The notes beneath the pieces are model-generated. The model worked only from the letters and a program-made list of their open reading frames with translations, was not told the DNA's origin and searched no databases. The position numbers and the translations under genes were made by a program. 43,321 nt of DNA from Nemertoderma westbladi (taxonomy: Eukaryota > Xenacoelomorpha > Nemertodermatida > Nemertodermatidae). This document shows, piece after piece, positions 38,861 through 43,321 of this stretch; position 1 is the stretch's first letter; each line of letters begins with the position of its first letter. Location: positions 1 to 43,321 of the forward strand of contig JAUCBJ010008072.1 of assembly GCA_032718475.1 (NCBI GenBank). Direction: 5' to 3'.

Positions 38861-39848
38861 TACTATTGAAAGATCTCGGAAACATTATCTTGTTGAGACC
38901 AACCATAGTGATATTTCCACAAAGATGCAGCTCCCACCAATAGATGATTTCCTGGAGGCAACATTTGATTATCCCATGAACTGGGATCCACAATTCCCAG
39001 TAGCACTACACCAATCAATGCCTTCTCAAGCAGAGCAGAACAGTGCACTACAAACTATTAAACAAGTTGTCCACCAGTACTTTAATCCATCAACCAACCA
39101 GTTGCTTAAGTTTTTATTAATAACTGGACCACCAGGTTGTGGCAAGACTTTGCTCATTCAAATTGCCACCTTGTATGTTATATCGCAAGGTCTCAACTCA
39201 GCATTACTGAACGTTTTATTAGTGAACGTTCCAGAACATTAGGTGGATTTCATATCCATATTGCCTTCCCAGTCCCAACTCGAAGTTTAAAGAGTAGTCA
39301 CCCGCATATTCTGGCAAGACAAACTATCCAAAGTCTTAAAATAGATCCAATGAAACTACTTCTTCTAAAACGAACAAATGTATTTATTCTGGAAGAAGTA
39401 GGTCTCATCTCTGCATAATTTTATGGTATTCTGGACACAACCATGAATAATATCATGAGTAATGATTTACCATTTGGAGGTAAACTACTTATTATGAATG
39501 GTGATCAACACCAGTTACCCACTATATATGGCCGTCCTATATTTATGTCTACAAATCTCATTACTTCTTTCAAAGTTATTCAGCTGAAACATTATGTCCG
39601 TGCTGCATCAGATATTCATCTTCAAAATACTTTGGAATTGATGACGCAGACCACCATTCCTCCATCAGAACAACATCTGATTGTAAATAACATAATGGCT
39701 AATGCCAAGTTTGTTACCTCATGGAATGAAGTACCCCAAGAAGCTGTTAGAATTGTTGGAACAAGGAAGGCAGATCAAATAAAAAAAATTAAATCAAATA
39801 AAAACAAAAAAAAACACAATGAAATCGTTAAAGCAAACATTTTTTAGT
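38861..39848 (+). pseudogene. PIF1-family helicase remnant, locus B
   Basis: The frame leading from MQLPPIDDFLEATFDYPMNW reaches Walker A LLITGPPGCGKTLL (about 39117-39160). After a frameshift, SERSRTLGGFHIHIAFPVP (motif Ia region) and NVFILEEVGLIS (Walker B) appear. An in-frame TAA at 39416 follows, then a third segment with LPFGGKLLIMNGDQHQLP (motif III), LKHYVRAASD and VRIVGTRKADQ, ending in a lysine-rich tail. The motif spacing matches locus A throughout. At least two frame changes plus stops make it a pseudogene unless the sequence is faulty. C-terminal helicase motifs V and VI are missing. Confidence 0.7.
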
Positions 39849-39986
39849 AATAAGTAGGCTTTTGAAGTAATTATAGATATTAATTAAAGTATTTTCTAAA
39901 AAAATTAACTAACTTTATATAAAATTAAAAGAGTGTTAAAACAAAATTAAAAGAGTGTTAAAACAAGTATACAGTGGATTATTATT

Positions 39987-40343
39987 ATGGCTGACAAATA
40001 CAGCGCAATAAATATCAGTCATTGCCGGGTAGCGATAACACAAAATCACTTTGCTGAAGCAACTGAGGAGCCACCGAGAAGAGAGATAACCGTGGTTCGG
40101 GGTCGCGGACAGGGCCGTCGACGAGGACGCAGTGGGAGAGCTTACAGACGTGTCGAGAGAGCGCAATACAGCGCGGCACCTCGTCACGACGCGGGACAGA
40201 CAAACAGCGCGGCACCTGGCAACGTCGCGGGAGCGCCGAACGGCAAGGAAGTGCCGAACGGCGAGGAAGCACTGAACGGTGAAGAAACGGGAGTGGCCGA
40301 AATCGCATCCACAAATGTGGCCGATAAGGATAAGATGGACTGA
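39987..40343 (+). CDS. RG-rich hypothetical protein
   Basis: A 118-codon frame from ATG at 39987. It reads MADKYSAINISHCRVAITQ, then REITVVRGRGQGRRRGRSGR and a low-complexity AAP/NGEE part (APNGKEVPNGEEALNGEE), ending TNVADKDKMD and TGA. It is distinctly GC-richer than its flanks. The arginine-glycine block suggests RNA or nucleic-acid binding. The minus strand is also partly open, as is common in GC-rich repeats. It could be a host gene exon or an accessory ORF of the adjoining helicase locus. No family recognised. Confidence 0.4.
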   Translation: MADKYSAINISHCRVAITQNHFAEATEEPPRREITVVRGRGQGRRRGRSGRAYRRVERAQYSAAPRHDAGQTNSAAPGNVAGAPNGKEVPNGEEALNGEETGVAEIASTNVADKDKMD

Positions 40344-40422
40344 AGACAGTGCGACTACAGACTACAGACAGTGCTGTTACTATTTTTAATTGTAGATTCG
40401 GCTAACCTCAGTTTGTACTGGG

Positions 40423-40632
40423 GTGATGTGTCAGGGCACGTATGGTTTGTTCCATACGTGTCCCTGTTATTCCACAACAAATTCAAAGGAAAGGAGGTGG
40501 GCAATATCGACAGCTATTGATATTCCACAGGCTGTCAACGAGAAGGGGTTGCCTCTGCGACAGGAGCCCTTCAATTCGAACTCATTCACACTGTTGTTCA
40601 TAGAAGGAGAGTACTTGAACGTTAGTAATTAG
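40423..40632 (+). CDS. Possible short exon downstream of the RG-rich ORF
   Basis: The frame includes ERRWAISTAIDIPQAVNEKG, LPLRQEPFNSNSFTLLFIEG and EYLNVSN before a stop. Composition is protein-like and continuous with the GC-rich interval starting at 40020. The first part overlaps a hairpin (40436-40471). Unrecognised. Confidence 0.3.
   Translation: MMCQGTYGLFHTCPCYSTTNSKERRWAISTAIDIPQAVNEKGLPLRQEPFNSNSFTLLFIEGEYLNVSN
40436..40471. repeat. Hairpin with CACGTATGG arms
   Basis: Agggcacgtatgg, loop tttgtt, ccatacgtgtccct: a 13-bp stem with one wobble-type mismatch. It could be structural RNA, a regulatory palindrome or a tiny element end. Confidence 0.6.
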
Positions 40633-40912
40633 TTTATGAATATATTTAAACAGCATTGGTATTTTAGCATTGATATGTAATGTTTCCTAGATCAACTGTA
40701 TGTATAGACAAATGGAATATAGGTTCAGTAATACTTTGCGAGTTGAGTTGACTACCACATAATTTTTTGTATTTGTAAAAAGTAGGCCTACTTCATGATA
40801 ATTCACTTATGATTTTTTTTTTAATAATGTCCAATTAATGTTTTTATATTAAATGAGGCTGTTAGTAGGACGCCTAATGATGAATATTTTAATTACCATA
40901 ATAATACTACTT
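40633..40912. other. AT-rich intergenic DNA
   Basis: No gene or repeat identified between the candidate exon and the second LINE fragment. Confidence 0.5.
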
Positions 40913-40915
40913 CTA

Positions 40916-41640
40916 CTAGGTCGAGCGAACTCGGACAGTGGAAATGAGATCCTTCCAGGCTTCCCGATTCTCCATAGTTGTCGCAATTTCGTTTCTCCCA
41001 AGTTCAGTATCCCTTTCAAGTTGATCTATATATGTTATGGCCGGTCTCCCACGACTACGCTTTCCATGAGTTTGTTGCCAGGGATGTAGATCTGGTATGA
41101 CCTCGTCTTTACTTCGCCAGCAGTGCCCAATGAATCTTAATCTGCGTTCACAGAGGGTGGTTGATACAGGTAGTATTGTTCGGCGTTTGTCATGTGTTGT
41201 CTCCAGCTGATGTTTAGGGCTGCCCTTAGTAGTCTTGTGTAGCAACCATCAATTCGTTGTTCAAGTGATTTAGTCAGTGTCCTGTCCAGGTCTCACCCCC
41301 GTATAAAAATACACTTTCCACTGTGGCTCGAAAGAACTTAGTCTTCAGGTGCCTGGAAAGATCTGATTTCCAGATGGTATCCATTTTTGATAGAGCTACC
41401 CAAGCCTTTGCTTTCCTAACTTCTATGTCCTTTTTGCTACTCTCTATCCATGATCCAAAGTACTGGAAGTCATCGACCTTCCTTAGTTGATTAATATCAA
41501 TGGTTGTCAAGTTTCCATCAACATTAAAGGTCATGAATTCGGTCTTTGTAGCATTTATATGCAATCCAACCTCCTTAGCAGCCCTCTCCACTTTATTTAG
41601 TAGAAGCTGTGCATCTGCTAGCGTATTATAATTATTATTA
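40916..41640 (-). pseudogene. LINE C-terminal reverse transcriptase fragment, copy 2
   Basis: Minus strand: DAQLLLNKVERAAKEVGLHI, ATKTEFMTFNVDG, RKVDDFQYFGSWIESSKKDI and LKTKFFRATVESVFLYGGET. In a second frame follow RRLRFIGHCWRSKDEVIPDL, KRSRGRPAITYIDQLERDT and a stop at 40916, the natural C-terminus. Compared with copy 1 it has a 5-bp duplication (tgtcc, about 41280) and a 10-bp deletion (about 41188), each shifting the frame. The conserved FxYLGS-like phrase (FQYFGSW) and GGETWT place it in the APE-type LINEs. Confidence 0.82.
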
Positions 41641-41958
41641 GAATTACCATAATAGAACTTTTGAAAACGTACATTTATCGAAATTAAATAAGAATATCCG
41701 ACATAAGATTTCACACCTACACCTGCACCAATAGCTACGCCCACACGCTACTGCATACATGTAAGCGTAAGGTCCCTATTACATGGTATGCTAATTCTAA
41801 GCCAAATTATTTACACTTATATTAGTCGTCTGATAATTTTTTTAAGGCTAAGATGAGTTGGATGCTTACTTATAGTAGTAATAGTAACAATATTAAATAG
41901 TAGAACTTTGTATAATTATATTATTAAACTTCCTTCCAATATAGTGTATTGATCAGAA
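41641..41958. other. AT-rich intergenic DNA
   Basis: Nothing codes. Ends at a possible acceptor (attgatcag at about 41950-41958) for the next candidate exon. Confidence 0.5.
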
Positions 41959-42152
41959 GATTAGCAATGAGGAGCTTCGTGCTCATGTTCAAGCGGAGGT
42001 CGCTCGCTACGGGGGGAGGATGGGATATCTGTGGCTGGTTCAAGTCGTCGACTTCGGCGGTGGATGAAATGGGTCAACGGGTCTTTGAGCCGCTGAAGTT
42101 GCATATAACGAGTGTGTCTCCAACACAACAGTTTGGTTTCAGGCAGTGGGCA
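41959..42152 (+). CDS. Possible exon with one frameshift
   Basis: After ttgatcag the first half reads KISNEELRAHVQAEVARYGG, then RMGYLWLVQVVDFGGG and a stop. Another frame continues VDEMGQRVFEPLKLHITSVS, PTQQFGFRQWAG up to a donor-like ggcag followed by gtatgc. The two parts look like one exon split by a one-base shift near 42060. It is GC-rich in an AT-rich setting. No family recognised. Confidence 0.35.
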
Positions 42153-42302
42153 GGTATGCAAATGCAATTTATAATTAACTTATTTAGATTATAGCTTGCA
42201 GTAGCCATATTTAAGTTTTCCAGTGGACAGAGTGACTGGTATTCCCCAGTTTCTTAAAGCAAACCCTTTATACTGTATAAACATTTTATATTAGAGTAAT
42301 AC

Positions 42303-42486
42303 TGAAGAACTGTCCATTCTAAGTCAACCAGAACCGATGAGGTTGTCTTTGTGTTTTACAACAACCTCCCCTGTATCATAAACTCATCAACTCTCTACAA
42401 AAAGGAATATCTATCGCGATCCGGAGATACTATCGCTTACTTCAGAGTCGCAGTTTCTACGGACAGGAACCGCTTTGCCTCGTGAA
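42303..42486 (+). CDS. Possible terminal exon
   Basis: The frame reads RTVHSKSTRTDEVVFVFYNN, then LPCIINSSTLYKKEYLSRSG and DTIAYFRVAVSTDRNRFAS before TGA. Protein-like composition. It could pair with the candidate exon ending at 42152, but the splice phase does not obviously fit. Unrecognised. Confidence 0.3.
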
Positions 42487-42889
42487 CCTATAGGGGTGGT
42501 TCGGTGACTGTCTGGGAGTGAGAAGCAACCGGTTGGAGGGTCATAATAATATATTTTAATCTTAATAATAATTATTCAACATCAATTATTTTTTAAGTCT
42601 TGTCAATGTATAAGATTGCTCTATAGGAAAAAAAACATTATAGGGGAAATTTTAGCAAATTGTGTTTATTTTAGCCGATAGACAAGATTACATGTTTACC
42701 AAGTTTGGTATAATTTAGTCAGAGATTGAAAGAGTTACGATTTTAATGAGTTACGTTATTTTCTTCCTCTAAGACAGACGATTTCTGCAAATCCTTGACA
42801 AAAACAAATTTTGTTTTCTGCATCAGATGTATCAAACATTCAGCAAGATATTGGAAATAAAAGTAAATTGAAATTGTGCAATTATAATT
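42487..42889. other. AT-rich intergenic DNA
   Basis: No feature recognised. Confidence 0.5.
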
Positions 42890-43145
42890 CTAAACCTTTA
42901 TGAACTGAATAAAATTAACTGGAGTAGAGCAATTATATTTGACACCTTTATGAACTGAGTAAAAAAGTACCTTGAATTACTGCAATTATACTTGCTTGAG
43001 TAAAGCAATTATATTTGGCATCTTTATGAACTGAGTAAAAAAGAAACTTGAATTACTGCAATTATACTTAATACCTTTATGAAATGTGTAAAAGTAACTG
43101 AAAATAAAGCAATTATACTTGATACCTATATGAACTGAATTCGTA
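42890..43145. repeat. Degenerate ~53-bp tandem repeat, five units
   Basis: Cctttatgaactga (or variants ctttatgaactga, cctatatgaactga) recurs at about 42895, 42945, 43022, 43074 and 43125. Aaagcaattatacttg or tgcaattatactt lies between. One step is 76 bp, from a partial extra unit. Confidence 0.85.
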
Positions 43146-43321
43146 TAATTACATTGTATTTATTATATGTATATATGTGAAAATGATTGTCCGATTGTGT
43201 CCGGTAATTCCACTGGCCTCTAGTGGCCGGACCTCCGCATTGCTAATGTAATCCATAGTAGGGGTTGGGGGGTGCTTTTTTGCCGAGTCAGCTCTCGGGG
43301 CAAATACCAATAAAAATACAA
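43146..43321. other. Window end, no feature
   Basis: Contains tggcctctagtggccgg, a short palindromic phrase, and a G-rich stretch, but no gene signature. Confidence 0.5.

Noticed and set aside
1-43321. tRNA, rRNA or snRNA genes
   Set aside because: I looked for cloverleaf-type and internal-promoter patterns by eye and saw none convincing. A covariance-model scan would be needed to exclude them.

Overview
The window is AT-rich eukaryotic nuclear DNA, most likely from an invertebrate animal. The evidence is a C-type lectin domain exon, spliceosomal GT-AG introns, APE-type LINEs of the CR1/L2 group, a BEL/Pao-like fragment, and many small terminal-inverted-repeat transposons and minisatellites. 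Nothing here is prokaryotic: there are no operons, ribosome-binding sites or CRISPR arrays. The phylum cannot be resolved. About 2-3 kb looks like host exon; most of the rest is mobile DNA, its debris and tandem repeats.

Layout. 1-6.2 kb: intergenic DNA, a pogo-like element (1.2-2.9 kb, TA target duplication), a 44-bp minisatellite (3.6-4.1 kb), a frameshifted C-type lectin exon on the minus strand (4.6-5.0 kb) with a possible upstream exon, and a TTAA-flanked MITE (5.6-6.2 kb). 6.8-17.2 kb: a composite locus. A gene beginning MGNFFTK encodes at least 16 proline-rich repeats of 38 residues, spliced to a short basic exon. It is interrupted by an LTR-type element (7.89-11.18 kb, 5-bp target duplication) and a TIR element (11.47-13.16 kb). 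Downstream are a decayed PIF1-family helicase, a second copy of the basic exon, a second copy of the gene's 5' region, and a domain that precedes the helicase in Helitron-like proteins. 17.2-23.2 kb: a LINE fragment, a 24-bp minisatellite of 38 units, and an apparently intact 1,348-codon LINE open frame with a hydrophobic N-terminal region, a 2A-like DIETNPGP motif, endonuclease and reverse transcriptase. 23.2-30.3 kb: AT-rich DNA, small tandem repeats, candidate exons on the minus strand, a 749-bp MITE and a broken acidic ORF pair. 30.4-33.3 kb: a foldback-like element with 42-bp perfect inverted arms, a recurring GGCARAACMCC motif, and an 18-bp minisatellite. 33.8-43.3 kb: a degenerate 150-bp repeat, candidate exons, two copies of one LINE fragment (35.6 and 40.9 kb), a BEL/Pao-like zinc-knuckle/protease fragment, a second decayed helicase locus (37.8-39.8 kb), an RG-rich ORF, and candidate exons near 42 kb.

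How the parts relate. The 6.8-17.2 kb locus and the 37.8-39.8 kb locus carry the same two-part protein (a domain with LLGFPY and PPE motifs, then a PIF1-like helicase), so they are divergent members of one mobile family, probably Helitron-like. At the first locus the repeat gene and the helicase each lie upstream of near-identical terminal exons, and the repeat gene and the LLGFPY domain each follow near-identical 5' regions. This suggests rearranged tandem copies of one larger element. Many frames are broken by a single base, two of them in poly-A runs, so long-read consensus error must be excluded before calling these genes dead.
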